Shown: positions 48,481 to 57,009 of the stretch, piece after piece
Position numbering within the stretch: position 1 is the stretch's first letter
How the letters are laid out: every line of letters begins with the position of its first letter
Assembly: GCF_010548375.1 (NCBI RefSeq)
Contig: NZ_JAAGLY010000002.1
Coordinates: 620,001 to 684,000, forward strand
Reading direction: 5' to 3'
DNA: 64,000 bases
DNA from: Streptomyces sp. SID13726
GTDB taxonomy: Bacteria > Actinomycetota > Actinomycetes > Streptomycetales > Streptomycetaceae
Notes under the pieces: model-generated
Database searches by the model: none
The model's input: the letters and a program-made list of their open reading frames with translations, nothing else
Told to the model about the DNA's origin: nothing
Made by a program: the position numbers and the translations under genes

Positions 48481-48609
48481 TCACGCCCGGGCCGTCCCCG
48501 CCCCGGGGCGGACCGCGTCGGGGGCGACGCCCCGCGGGTGGACCAGGGCGTCCGGCGGGAGGACCGCCTCGGCGGCGTCCCGCATTCGCATGGTCTGCTC
48601 AGCAGACAT
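48481..48609 (-). CDS. possible 42-residue ORF coupled to cobM
   Basis: Minus-strand ORF starting ATG 48609, overlapping the end of cobM by 11 bases and ending at 48481. From the ninth codon on, every codon ends in G or C while second positions are mixed, the pattern of real Streptomyces genes. The product (MSAEQTMRMRDAAEAVLPPD and on) matches nothing I recognise and has no membrane segment. It may be a small gene or the remnant of a longer one. Confidence 0.35.
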   Translation of the reverse strand: MSAEQTMRMRDAAEAVLPPDALVHPRGVAPDAVRPGAGTARA

Positions 48610-49348
48610 GGCGCTCCCGGTCCGGCGAGTAGAGGTGGCTGTCCCGGAACTGCTCGGCGCCGAGCGTGCGCCCGACCATGATCACGGCCGTGCGCAGCAC
48701 CCCGGCCTCCTTCACCTTCGCGGCGATCTCGTCGAGCGTGCCCCGGATGATCAGCTCCTCGGGCCGGGAGGCGTAGGCGACCACGGCCGTGGGGCAGTCG
48801 GCGCCGTAGTGCGGGAGCAGCTCGTCGACCACGCGGTCCACGTACTTGGCGGCGAGGTGCAGCACGATCAGCGCGCCGCTTCGGCCGAGGGTGGCCAGGT
48901 CCTCGCCGTCCGGCATGGCGGTGGCCCGGTTGGCGATACGGGTGAGGATGACGGTCTGGCCGACGGTCGGGACGGTCAGCTCCCGCTTCAGGGAGGCCGC
49001 GGCGGCGGCGAACGCGGGCACGCCGGGCACCACCTCGTACGGCACCCCGGCCGCGTCGAGGCGCCGCATCTGCTCGGCGACCGCGCTGAACACCGACGGG
49101 TCGCCCGAGTGCAGCCGCGCCACGTCGTGTCCCTCCTCGTGCGCGCGGACCAGCTCGGCGGTGATCTCGTCCAGGTCGAGCTGCGCGGTGTCCACCAGCC
49201 GGGCGTCCGGCGGGCATTCGGCGAGCAGTTCGCGCGGCACCAGGCTGCCCGCGTACAGGCAGACCCCGCAGGCGGCGAGGGTACGGGCGCCGCGCACCGT
49301 GATCAGGTCGGCGGCGCCGGGGCCGGCTCCGATGAAGTACACGGTCAT
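48599..49348 (-). CDS. cobM: precorrin-4 C11-methyltransferase (CobM)
   Basis: SAM-dependent methyltransferase of 249 residues. The N-terminal TVYFIGAGPGAADLITVRGARTLAACGVCLYAGSLV, then HEEGHDVARLHSGDPSVFSAVAEQMRRLDAAGVPYEVVPGVPAFAAAAASL and ILTRIANRATAMPDGEDL are characteristic. Its ATG overlaps the cobL stop as ATGA, so cobL-cobM are co-translated. Confidence 0.94.
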   Translation of the reverse strand: MTVYFIGAGPGAADLITVRGARTLAACGVCLYAGSLVPRELLAECPPDARLVDTAQLDLDEITAELVRAHEEGHDVARLHSGDPSVFSAVAEQMRRLDAAGVPYEVVPGVPAFAAAAASLKRELTVPTVGQTVILTRIANRATAMPDGEDLATLGRSGALIVLHLAAKYVDRVVDELLPHYGADCPTAVVAYASRPEELIIRGTLDEIAAKVKEAGVLRTAVIMVGRTLGAEQFRDSHLYSPDRERHVC

Positions 49349-50601
49349 CTGTCAGCTCCTGGTTCGGGGTTCTTCTGTACGGCCCACTGCGTGACCGGCA
49401 TCGCCTGCCGCCACCCGGTGAAGGCGCCGACCGGCACGGCGTGCGCCACCGCGAGCCTGACCAGCTCACCGCCGAAGCGCCGACGGGCGTCGGCGAGCAG
49501 TGCCTCCGACTCCAGCGTCACGGTGTTGGCCACGAGCCGTCCGCCTGCGGGCAGCGCCGCCCAGCAGGCGTCGAGGAGGCCGGGCGCGGTGAGGCCGCCG
49601 CCGATGAACACGGCGTCGGGCGGCGGGAGTTCGGCCAGTACGGCGGGGGCCTGGCCCGTGACGACTTGAAGTGTCGGCACGCCGAGCCGGTCGGCGTTGC
49701 GGCCGATGCGCTCGGCGCGGACCGGGTCCCGCTCGACGGTGACCGCCCGGCAGGAGGGGTGGGTGCGCATCCACTCGATCGCGATCGAGCCGGACCCGCC
49801 GCCGATGTCCCACAGGAGTTCACCGGGGGCGGGGGCCAGCACACCGAGCGTGGCGGCCCGGACGTGGCGCTTGGTGAGCTGGCCGTCGTGCTCGTACGCC
49901 TCGTCGGGCAGTCCCGGTACCGCGCCGAGGCGCGAGGTGCCGGGGGCGCGACGGCACTCGACGGCGACGAGGTTGAGCGGGTCGCCGGACTCCTCGCGCC
50001 AGTCGTCGGCGGTGGCCGGGGCGGTCGTACGTTCCCTCGCGCCACCGAGCTGTTCCAGGACCCGCATCCGGCTCGGGCCGAACCCGCGGTCCCTGAGCAG
50101 GGCGGCGACCTCGCCCGGGGTGGCGGCGTCGGCGCTGAGCACCAGGAGGCGGCGGCCCTCGTGCAGGGCGGCGGCGAGCCGGGCGGTGGGACGGCCGACG
50201 AGGGTGACGACCTCGACGTCCTCCAGCGGCCAGCCGAGCCGGGCACAGGCGTACGACACGGACGACGGATGGGGCAGCACGCGCACGGCCTCGGCGCCCG
50301 CGACCTCGGTCAGGGCGCGTCCGATGCCGTAGAACATGGGGTCGCCGCTGGCCAGGACGGCGATCCGGCGGCCGGTGTGCGCGGCGAGCAGGCCGGGGAC
50401 CGCGGGCCGCAGGGGTGAGGGCCAGGCGATCCGCTCCCCCGTGCACTCGGGCGGGAGCAGGTCCAGTTGGCGGGGGCCGCCGAGGAGGACCTCCGCGTCG
50501 AGGAGTGCGGCGCGGGAGTCTTCCGGGACGCCCGGCCAGCCGTCGGCGCCGATCCCGACGACGGTCACGGTGGCGGGCGGGTCGGGGCGTGCGGGGGTCA
50601 C
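49345..50601 (-). CDS. cobL: precorrin-6Y C5,15-methyltransferase, decarboxylating (CobL; CbiE-CbiT fusion)
   Basis: Bifunctional enzyme that methylates C5 and C15 and decarboxylates the acetate chain. 418 residues from GTG 50601 (GAGG upstream); a TTG at 50631 would add ten residues. The CbiE half (about 1-200) has VTVVGIGADGWPGVPEDSRAALLDAEVLLGG and ASGDPMFYGIGRAL; the CbiT half (about 220-418) has LTKRHVRAATLGVLAPAPGELLWDIGGGSGSIAIEWMRT, the SAM-binding loop, and VFIGGGLTAPGLLDACW. The upstream region is shared with the divergent riboswitch-controlled cbiM operon. Confidence 0.94.
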   Translation of the reverse strand: MTPARPDPPATVTVVGIGADGWPGVPEDSRAALLDAEVLLGGPRQLDLLPPECTGERIAWPSPLRPAVPGLLAAHTGRRIAVLASGDPMFYGIGRALTEVAGAEAVRVLPHPSSVSYACARLGWPLEDVEVVTLVGRPTARLAAALHEGRRLLVLSADAATPGEVAALLRDRGFGPSRMRVLEQLGGARERTTAPATADDWREESGDPLNLVAVECRRAPGTSRLGAVPGLPDEAYEHDGQLTKRHVRAATLGVLAPAPGELLWDIGGGSGSIAIEWMRTHPSCRAVTVERDPVRAERIGRNADRLGVPTLQVVTGQAPAVLAELPPPDAVFIGGGLTAPGLLDACWAALPAGGRLVANTVTLESEALLADARRRFGGELVRLAVAHAVPVGAFTGWRQAMPVTQWAVQKNPEPGADR

Positions 50602-50767
50602 TGCGCGATACCTCGGGGCTCGGACGGTCAACGGAGACGCACTTTACGGGGCGGTGGCCTGGGCGTCTTCGGTCGGGTGGGCACTGCCGGGGCCCCTGCG
50701 GTGTGCCGCACCCGGGGCGGTCTTGGCCTGTGCTTGCCACTCCCTTGATGCGGGCATTACTGTCACC

Positions 50768-50935
50768 ACGCCTTGGTGAACGGGAAATCCGGTGTGATGC
50801 CGGTGCGGCCCTCGCCACTGTGATCGGGAAGTCCGGCTCCGGCCCTCAGGGGCAGCCACTGGGTCCTCCAGACCCGGGAAGGCGGAGCACGGGCGGTGGT
50901 ACCCGTGAGCCAGGAGACCGGCCAAGGCGCGTCAA
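50768..50935 (+). ncRNA. cobalamin riboswitch upstream of cbiMNQO
   Basis: Contains GGGAAATCCGGTGTGATGCCGG, split here as the AATCCGGTG and GATGCCGG arms near 50785-50802, the GCCACTGTGA element (50814-50823), GCCACTGGG later, GACCCGGGAAGGCGG and the B12 box GAGCCAGGAGACCGGCC (50907-50923), in canonical order. TTGCCA (50734-50739) and an ATTACT-like -10 near 50756 place the transcript start close to 50768. The 339-base gap between cobL and cbiM holds this element and no gene. Confidence 0.95.
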
Positions 50936-50970
50936 CCATCCACGAGGTGCTGGAGAGGGTCTGCTGAGCC

Positions 50971-51675
50971 ATGCACATAGCCGAGGGTTTCCTTCCTCCG
51001 GCGCACGCGGTCGCCTGGGGCGTCGCGTCGGCGCCGTTCGTCGTCCACGGAGTCCGGTCGCTCACCCGTGAAGTGCGCGAGCACCCCGAGAGCACCCTGC
51101 TCCTCGGTGCCTCCGGCGCCTTCACCTTCGTCCTGTCGGCGCTCAAACTCCCCTCGGTGACAGGGAGTTGCTCACATCCGACCGGCACCGGACTGGGCGC
51201 CATCCTGTTCCGTCCGCCGATCATGGCGGTGCTCGGCACCATCACACTGCTCTTCCAGGCGCTGCTGCTGGCCCACGGCGGACTGACCACGCTCGGCGCG
51301 AACGTCTTCTCGATGGCGATCGTGGGGCCCTGGGCCGGGTACGCGGTGTACCGGCTGCTGCGGCGGTTCGACGTGCCGCTGATGGTCGCGGTGTTCTTCG
51401 GCGCGTTCGTCGCCGACCTGTCCACGTACTGCGTCACCAGTGTGCAGCTGGCGCTCGCCTTTCCCGACCCGGGCAGCGGATTCCTGGGCGCGCTGGGCAA
51501 GTTCGGCTCCATCTTCGCCGTCACGCAGATCCCGCTGGCGGTGAGCGAGGGCCTGCTGACGGTGCTGGTGATGCGGCTGCTCGTGCAGTCCAGCAAGGGT
51601 GAACTGACGCGCCTCGGCGTGCTGTTGTCCGGTGCGAAGAAGAGCGCGAGCGAGACGGAGGCGGTGGCCCGATGA
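50971..51675 (+). CDS. cbiM: cobalt ECF transporter substrate-capture protein CbiM
   Basis: Integral membrane metal-binding component of the cobalt energy-coupling-factor importer, 234 residues. Like all CbiM it begins [10 protein letters not shown], with His2 and the free N-terminus forming the metal site, followed by about seven membrane segments ([44 protein letters not shown]). It is the first gene after the riboswitch and ends in an ATGA overlap with cbiN. The charged C-terminal tail ([14 protein letters not shown]) is short. Confidence 0.95.
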   Translation: MHIAEGFLPPAHAVAWGVASAPFVVHGVRSLTREVREHPESTLLLGASGAFTFVLSALKLPSVTGSCSHPTGTGLGAILFRPPIMAVLGTITLLFQALLLAHGGLTTLGANVFSMAIVGPWAGYAVYRLLRRFDVPLMVAVFFGAFVADLSTYCVTSVQLALAFPDPGSGFLGALGKFGSIFAVTQIPLAVSEGLLTVLVMRLLVQSSKGELTRLGVLLSGAKKSASETEAVAR

Positions 51676-52022
51676 GCCGCAACGCGAAGATCAACGCACT
51701 GCTGCTGTTCGTCGTGGCGGCGCTCGCCGTGCTGCCGCTGGCCCTGGGGCTCGGTGACCACAAGGAGGAGCCCTTCACGGGTGCCGACGCCGAGGCGGAG
51801 ACCGCCATCACCGAGATCGAGCCGGACTACGAGCCGTGGTTCTCGCCCCTGTACGAGCCGCCCTCGGGTGAGATCGAGTCCGCCCTGTTCGCTCTCCAGG
51901 CGGCCCTCGGCGCGGGTGTGCTCGCCTACTACTTCGGTCTGCACCGCGGACGACGCCAGGGCGAGGAACGGGCGCGGGCGGGGCTGGACGCGCCGGACGA
52001 GTCCGTCACCGAACGGGCCTGA
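51672..52022 (+). CDS. cbiN: cobalt ECF transporter protein CbiN
   Basis: Small membrane partner of CbiM, 116 residues, with two transmembrane helices ([19 protein letters not shown] and [22 protein letters not shown]) joined by an acidic extracytoplasmic loop ([38 protein letters not shown] split over about 30-70), as in the family. The last 25 residues are charged. Confidence 0.93.
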   Translation: MSRNAKINALLLFVVAALAVLPLALGLGDHKEEPFTGADAEAETAITEIEPDYEPWFSPLYEPPSGEIESALFALQAALGAGVLAYYFGLHRGRRQGEERARAGLDAPDESVTERA

Positions 52023-52028
52023 GCCGGC

Positions 52029-52778
52029 GTGCTGCCGATCGACGCGGCGGCGCACAGCAGTCGCTGGCGCCGCCGTCACCCCGTGGACAAGGCCGTGCTC
52101 GGGCTCGGCCTCACCGTGCTCGCGATCTCCCTGCCGCCCTGGCCGGGCGCGGCACTGGTCCTGGTGGCCGCCCTCGCCCTGCTGCTGGGCCCGGCCGGGG
52201 TGCCCGCGCGGAAGCTGTGGCGCGCCTACCGGGTGCCGCTGGGTTTCTGCGTGACCGGCGCGGTCACGCTGCTCGTGCAGGTCGGCGGCCCGGACGGCTT
52301 CGTGTCCGCGGCCCCCGAAGGTCCGCTCAGGGCCGGGGAGTTGCTGCTGCGCACCTCGGCGGCCTCGCTCGGTGTGCTGCTGTTCGCCTTCACCACGCCC
52401 ATGTCCGACCTCCTCCCCCGGCTCGTGCGGGCGGGCGTGCCCGCGCCGGTCGTCGACGTCGCCCTCGTGACGTACCGGATGAGCTTTCTGCTGCTGGACT
52501 CGGTCCGCCGGATCCGGGAGGCGCAGGCGGCACGGCTCGGGCACACCACGCGCGCGGCTGCCTGGCGTTCGCTCGGCGGGCTCGGGGCCACCGCGTTCGT
52601 GCGTGCCTTCGACCGGGCGGCCCGTCTCCAGGCGGGGCTCGCCGGGCGGGGCTACGACGGCACGCTGCGGGTTCTGGTGCCCGAGGCCCGCGTCTCCGCC
52701 CGCTTCACGGCGGCGAGCATGGCGCTGCTGGTGACGCTGGCCGCCCTGACCCTCGTACTGGAAAGGCCGCTGTCATGA
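52029..52778 (+). CDS. cbiQ: cobalt ECF transporter transmembrane protein CbiQ
   Basis: T-component coupling CbiM to the ATPase, 249 residues from GTG 52029, six bases after cbiN. Hydrophobic segments (VLGLGLTVLAISLPPWPGAALVLVAALALLLG and others) surround the coupling helices with the ECF signature ARGs: SVRRIREAQAARLG and FDRAARLQAGLAGRGYDGTL. It overlaps cbiO as ATGA. Confidence 0.93.
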   Translation: MLPIDAAAHSSRWRRRHPVDKAVLGLGLTVLAISLPPWPGAALVLVAALALLLGPAGVPARKLWRAYRVPLGFCVTGAVTLLVQVGGPDGFVSAAPEGPLRAGELLLRTSAASLGVLLFAFTTPMSDLLPRLVRAGVPAPVVDVALVTYRMSFLLLDSVRRIREAQAARLGHTTRAAAWRSLGGLGATAFVRAFDRAARLQAGLAGRGYDGTLRVLVPEARVSARFTAASMALLVTLAALTLVLERPLS

Positions 52779-53626
52779 CCGTCGCCCTGGTCGCCCTGCG
52801 GGGCGTGTCCTTCGCCTACGAGGAGGGGCCCGTCGTGCTCGACGGCCTCGACTTCGAGGTGCGCGAGGGGCGGGCGCTGGCCCTGCTCGGCCGCAACGGC
52901 AGTGGGAAGACCACGCTGATGCGGCTGCTGAGCGGTGGACTGCGGCCGCGCGGGGGCCGGTTGGAGGCCGAGGGGCAGCCGGTGTCGTACGACCGCAAGG
53001 GGCTGACCCGGTTGCGGACGACCGTGCAGCTGGTGGTGCAGGACCCGGACGACCAGCTGTTCGCGGCGTCGGTGGCGCAGGACGTGTCGTTCGGGCCGCT
53101 GAACCTCGGGCTGTCCGACCCGGAGGTCCGTGCCCGGGTCGGCGAGGCGCTGGACGCGCTCGACATCGGCGCGCTCGCCGACCGGCCGACCCATCTGCTC
53201 TCCTACGGCCAGCGCAAGCGGACCGCGATCGCGGGGGCCGTGGCGATGCGGCCGCGGGTGCTGATCCTCGACGAGCCGACGGCGGGGCTCGACCCGGACG
53301 GCCAGGAGCGCCTGCTGGCCACCCTGGACCGGCTCCGGGAGAGCGGCACCACCGTGGTGATGGCCACCCACGACGTGGACCTCGCCCTGCGCTGGGCCGA
53401 CGACGCGGCCCTGCTCACCCCGGCGGGCGTGCACACGGGTCCGGCCGCGACGACGCTGGCCCGCACGGAGCTGCTCCGGGAGGCCGGGCTGCGGTTGCCG
53501 TGGGGCGTGGCGGCGGCCCGACTCCTGGACTCCCAGGGGCTGTTGGCGGACTCCGGGACCGGTCCGCGCACGGCGGAGGAGCTGGCCGCCGTGGCGGCGA
53601 CGATCACCCGGGCCGCCGACCGCTGA
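52775..53626 (+). CDS. cbiO: cobalt ECF transporter ATPase CbiO
   Basis: ATP-binding subunit of 283 residues: Walker A GRNGSGKTT near 42, Q-loop VVQDPDDQLF, signature LLSYGQRKR (a variant of LSGGQ in which Y and G replace the glycines as LSYGQ), Walker B VLILDEPTAGLDP and H-loop MATHDVDLALRWAD. Last gene of cbiMNQO. It stops five bases from the convergent MMPL gene, with no terminator visible in the gap. Confidence 0.94.
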   Translation: MTVALVALRGVSFAYEEGPVVLDGLDFEVREGRALALLGRNGSGKTTLMRLLSGGLRPRGGRLEAEGQPVSYDRKGLTRLRTTVQLVVQDPDDQLFAASVAQDVSFGPLNLGLSDPEVRARVGEALDALDIGALADRPTHLLSYGQRKRTAIAGAVAMRPRVLILDEPTAGLDPDGQERLLATLDRLRESGTTVVMATHDVDLALRWADDAALLTPAGVHTGPAATTLARTELLREAGLRLPWGVAAARLLDSQGLLADSGTGPRTAEELAAVAATITRAADR

Positions 53627-53631
53627 CGTCC

Positions 53632-55860
53632 CTACGGAACGCCGACCGGGGTCTCGCGGTCCTGCTGTCCGTCGCCGGGCTGGGGCGCGGGGGTGGGGGC
53701 GGGGTGGGCACGGCTGAGGGCCTCCCCCTCCACGTCGAGGTGCGGCAGGATCCGGTCCAGCCACTTCGGCAGCCAGGCCACCTTGTCGCCGAGCAGGGCG
53801 AGCACACCGGGGACGAAGGCCATGCGGACCACGAACGCGTCGAAGAGGACGGCGATCGCGAGGCCGAAGCCGATCATCTTGATCATCGACTCGTCGGCGG
53901 TGACGAAGCCCGCGAACACCGCGATCATGATGGCCGCGGCGGCGGCCACGACCCGGGCGCTGTAGCGGAATCCGGTGGTGATGGACTCGCCCGCGCCCTG
54001 CCCGTGGACGTACGCCTCGCGGATGCGGGAGACGAGGAAGACCTCGTAGTCCATGGCGAGACCGAAGACGATGCCGACCAGGAAGATCGGCATCATGCTC
54101 ATGATCGGGCCGGTGGTCTCGACGCCGATGAGCGAGGCGCCCCAGCCCCACTGGAAGACCGCGACCACGCAGCCGAGGGCGGCGAGCACCGAGAGCAGGA
54201 AGCCCATGGCCGCCTTGAGCGGGATGAAGATCGACCGGAAGACCATGAGCAGCAGGACGATCGCGAGTCCGACCACGACGATCAGATACGGGATCAGGGC
54301 CTGCTGGACCTTCTGGGCGACGTCGATGTTCAGCGCGGTGGTGCCGGTGACCTCGAAGGTGGCGCCGGTGCCGGCCACGGTCGCGTCGCGTTCGTCGCGG
54401 ATCGTGTGGACGAGGTCCTCGGTCTTCTTGTCGGTGGGGGCCCACTGGGGTACGGCGGAGAAGACCGCGGTGTCGCCCGCCTGGTTGAAGCGGGGCGCGC
54501 TGACCGAGACGACACCGGGGGTGGCGCCGACCTTCTTCTCGACGGTCGCGACGGCGGCCTTGGGGTCGTCGGCGCCTCGCGCGTCGACGACCACGGTGAG
54601 CGGGCCGTTGAAGCCGGGTCCGAAGCCCTCGGCGAGATCGTCGTAGGCCCGGCGTTCGGTCGTGGCGGTGGACTTGGCCTCGTCGCCCGGCATGCCGAGC
54701 TGGAGGCTGAGCACGGGGATGGCGAGCACGATCAGGGTGACCATCGCGGTGAACCGCACCGGGAAGGGGTGGCGCTGCACGAACTCGGCCCAGCGGCTGC
54801 CCCGGTTGCCGAGCACGCCCTGCACGCGCCGTCCGGTCAGGCGGTAGCGGCGGGAGAGCACGGCGCGCGGCCAGAAGCCGACGAGGGCCGGGACCATCGT
54901 CAGGCACACCAGGACGGCGACGACGACCGCGCCGGCCGCGCACAGGCCCATCTTGGTGAGCATGGGGATGCCGACCACGGAGAGCCCGGCGAGCGCGATG
55001 ACGACGGTCAGCCCCGCGAAGACCACCGCCGAGCCCGCCGTGCCGACGGCGAGTCCGGCCGCCGTCTCGGCCTCGTGGCCGTTGGCCCGTTCCTCGCGGT
55101 AGCGGGAGACGACGAACAGGGCGTAGTCGATACCGCAGGCGAGGCCGAGCATCGTGGCCAGCGTGCCGGTCGTCGAGGACAGCCCGAACGCACTGGCCAG
55201 GGCGGTGATCGCGGTCATGCTGATGCCGACGCCGAGCACCGCGGTCAGCAGCGGCAGCCCGGCCGCGGCCATCGAGCCGAAGGTGATGAGCAGGACGACG
55301 GCGGCGACCAGGATGCCGATCACCTCACCGGCGCCGCCCGCTCCGGGGGTGGTGGCCAGCGCGGTGCCGCCCATCTCGACGGTCAGCCCGGCGTCGCGGG
55401 CGGACCCGGCCGCGTCGCGCAGGGTGGCCTTGGCGGCGTCGGTGAGGTCGTCGGCGGCGACCGTGTAGGTGACGGTCGCGTACGCCGTCGAGCCGTCCTT
55501 GCTCACCGCCTGCGCCTGGAAGGGGCCCACGGCGGAGGCGACCTGCTGACCGTCGGCCGCCTGGGCCACGGCCTTGTCGATGGCCGCCCGGTTCGCGGAC
55601 GAGGTGACCTTCTGCCCGGCGGGGGCGACGAACACCATGCGGGCGGTCGCGCCGTCGGCGGTGGCACCCGGGAAGCGTTGCTCCATCAGGTCGAAGGCGC
55701 GCTGCGCCTCGATGCCCGGTGCGGAGAAGGTGCTGTTCGGTGCCTCCGGGGCCTTCGCGGAGGCGAAGCCGAGGGCGGCGAGTACGGCGACCCACAAGAG
55801 CGTCACGTACCAGCGTCGGCGGAAGGCGAGGCGACCCAGACGGTAGAGCAGCGAAGCCAC
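53632..55860 (-). CDS. MMPL-family transporter (paralogue of 14027-16261)
   Basis: RND-type exporter of 742 residues from GTG 55860 (GAGGAG RBS), closely matching the protein at 14027 over its full length (VASLLYRLGRLAFRRRWYVTLLW, DYALFVVSRYREERANGHE, IVFGLAMDYEVFLVSRIREAYVHGQG, WLPKWLDRILPHLDVEGE). Twelve membrane segments and two large extracytoplasmic loops are visible. Substrate unknown. No repressor adjoins it directly; the SDR and XRE genes lie upstream on the same strand with a 165-base gap containing short degenerate GTGGGC repeats and no gene. Confidence 0.88.
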   Translation of the reverse strand: MASLLYRLGRLAFRRRWYVTLLWVAVLAALGFASAKAPEAPNSTFSAPGIEAQRAFDLMEQRFPGATADGATARMVFVAPAGQKVTSSANRAAIDKAVAQAADGQQVASAVGPFQAQAVSKDGSTAYATVTYTVAADDLTDAAKATLRDAAGSARDAGLTVEMGGTALATTPGAGGAGEVIGILVAAVVLLITFGSMAAAGLPLLTAVLGVGISMTAITALASAFGLSSTTGTLATMLGLACGIDYALFVVSRYREERANGHEAETAAGLAVGTAGSAVVFAGLTVVIALAGLSVVGIPMLTKMGLCAAGAVVVAVLVCLTMVPALVGFWPRAVLSRRYRLTGRRVQGVLGNRGSRWAEFVQRHPFPVRFTAMVTLIVLAIPVLSLQLGMPGDEAKSTATTERRAYDDLAEGFGPGFNGPLTVVVDARGADDPKAAVATVEKKVGATPGVVSVSAPRFNQAGDTAVFSAVPQWAPTDKKTEDLVHTIRDERDATVAGTGATFEVTGTTALNIDVAQKVQQALIPYLIVVVGLAIVLLLMVFRSIFIPLKAAMGFLLSVLAALGCVVAVFQWGWGASLIGVETTGPIMSMMPIFLVGIVFGLAMDYEVFLVSRIREAYVHGQGAGESITTGFRYSARVVAAAAAIMIAVFAGFVTADESMIKMIGFGLAIAVLFDAFVVRMAFVPGVLALLGDKVAWLPKWLDRILPHLDVEGEALSRAHPAPTPAPQPGDGQQDRETPVGVP

Positions 55861-56025
55861 GGAACGGCACTCCTCACGGTCGGCCCCCCGGGTGCTCAAA
55901 GTGTCGGGTGAGCGGGGCCGATCCGCATTTCGCAGCGTGAACGGGGTGGGACCGACTGTGTGGGCTCGGCCCTGTGGTTCCGGCTTGGTGGGCCGACCGC
56001 GCGGGACCGGCCTTGTGGGCCGCCC

Positions 56026-56949
56026 TCACACCGCGGGGTACCGGACTCCGGTGAGTTCCTCGGAGGCGTTCCAGAGGCGCTGCTGGAGGTCCAGGTCGTA
56101 GGAGCGGTCGGTGGACGTCACGAGTTCCGGGTAGCCGCGTACCTGGCCACGACCGTCGGGGCCGTAGAACTGGCCGCCGAGCGCGGCGGGGTCGGTCGCC
56201 GCGCGCAGGGTCGGCAGGGCGCCCATCTCGGGGGTCTGGAGGACGAGTTCGCTCAGCATCCGCACGGGGCGCGGGGTGTTGCGCATCAACTCGGTGGCGG
56301 AGCCTCCCGGATGCGCGGCCAGGGCCGTGGCGCCGGTGCCCGCGAGCCTGCGTTGCAGCGCGTAGGTGAAGAGGAGGTTGGCCAGCTTGGAGCGGCCGTA
56401 GGCGGCGAAGGCCCGGTAGTCGTCGTCCCAGGGCAGGTCGTCGAAGTGGTCCGCCCCGCGGACGCGGTGGGTCGAGCTGCTCACGGTGACGATCCGGGCG
56501 GCGGGGGCGGCCAGGAGCCGGTCCAGGAGCAGCCCCGTGAGGGCGAAGTGGCCGAGGTGGTTGGTGCCGAGGTGCAGTTCGAAGCCGTCCTCGGTGCGCT
56601 CTCGCTGCTTGCCGGAGTGGCTCACACCGGCATTGTTGATGAGCAGGTCGATCGCACCGTGGCGGTCGGCGAGTTCCTTGGCGGCCGTGCGCACCGAGGC
56701 GAGGGAGCCGAGGTCGAGTTCCTGGAGCGAGAGCGCCGCGTTCGGTACGCGCTCGGCGATGAGGGCGGCGGCGGTCCGGCCCTTGTCGAGGTTGCGCACC
56801 GCGATGACGACGTGCGCGCCCTTCTCGGCGAGGGCGAGCGCGGTCTCGTGGCCGAGTCCGGTGTTCGCGCCGGTGACGACCGCGAGCCGGCCGGTCTGGT
56901 CGGGGATGCGGGTGGTGGTCCATGCGGAGGTGGGGGGTGTCTTTGCCAT
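56026..56949 (-). CDS. short-chain dehydrogenase/reductase (retinol dehydrogenase-like)
   Basis: Classical SDR of 307 residues starting at ATG 56949, seven bases after a -10 box, hence probably leaderless. Cofactor motif TGANTGLGHETALALAEKGAHVVIAVRNL (TGxxxGxG), NNAG in LLINNAGVSHSG, catalytic Ser in VTVSSSTHR and YGRSK for Tyr/Lys. The sequence resembles oxidoreductases of the WW-domain/retinol-dehydrogenase group; substrate unknown. It lies directly downstream of the XRE gene, a frequent pairing in Streptomyces in which the regulator controls the SDR. Confidence 0.88.
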   Translation of the reverse strand: MAKTPPTSAWTTTRIPDQTGRLAVVTGANTGLGHETALALAEKGAHVVIAVRNLDKGRTAAALIAERVPNAALSLQELDLGSLASVRTAAKELADRHGAIDLLINNAGVSHSGKQRERTEDGFELHLGTNHLGHFALTGLLLDRLLAAPAARIVTVSSSTHRVRGADHFDDLPWDDDYRAFAAYGRSKLANLLFTYALQRRLAGTGATALAAHPGGSATELMRNTPRPVRMLSELVLQTPEMGALPTLRAATDPAALGGQFYGPDGRGQVRGYPELVTSTDRSYDLDLQQRLWNASEELTGVRYPAV

Positions 56950-56955
56950 GATCAC

Positions 56956-57009
56956 CAATGTATTCACCGTTAACAATGTAGTCAAGGCTTACAATGTTTT
57001 AGGCGATCA
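56956..57009 (-). promoter_or_regulatory. SDR promoter with three CAATGT repeats at 18-bp spacing
   Basis: On the minus strand TTGACT (56980-56985), a 17-base spacer and TACATT (56957-56962) precede the ATG by seven bases. On the plus strand CAATGT starts at 56956, 56974 and 56992, exactly 18 bp apart, with the first two 18-mers matching at 13 positions. The repeats cover the whole promoter and are likely regulator sites. The 57-base gap is AT-rich. Confidence 0.7.

Noticed and set aside
55861..56025. Short degenerate repeats of GTGGGC type between the second MMPL gene and the SDR gene
   Set aside because: Units are irregular in length and spacing and no dyad or promoter could be defined.
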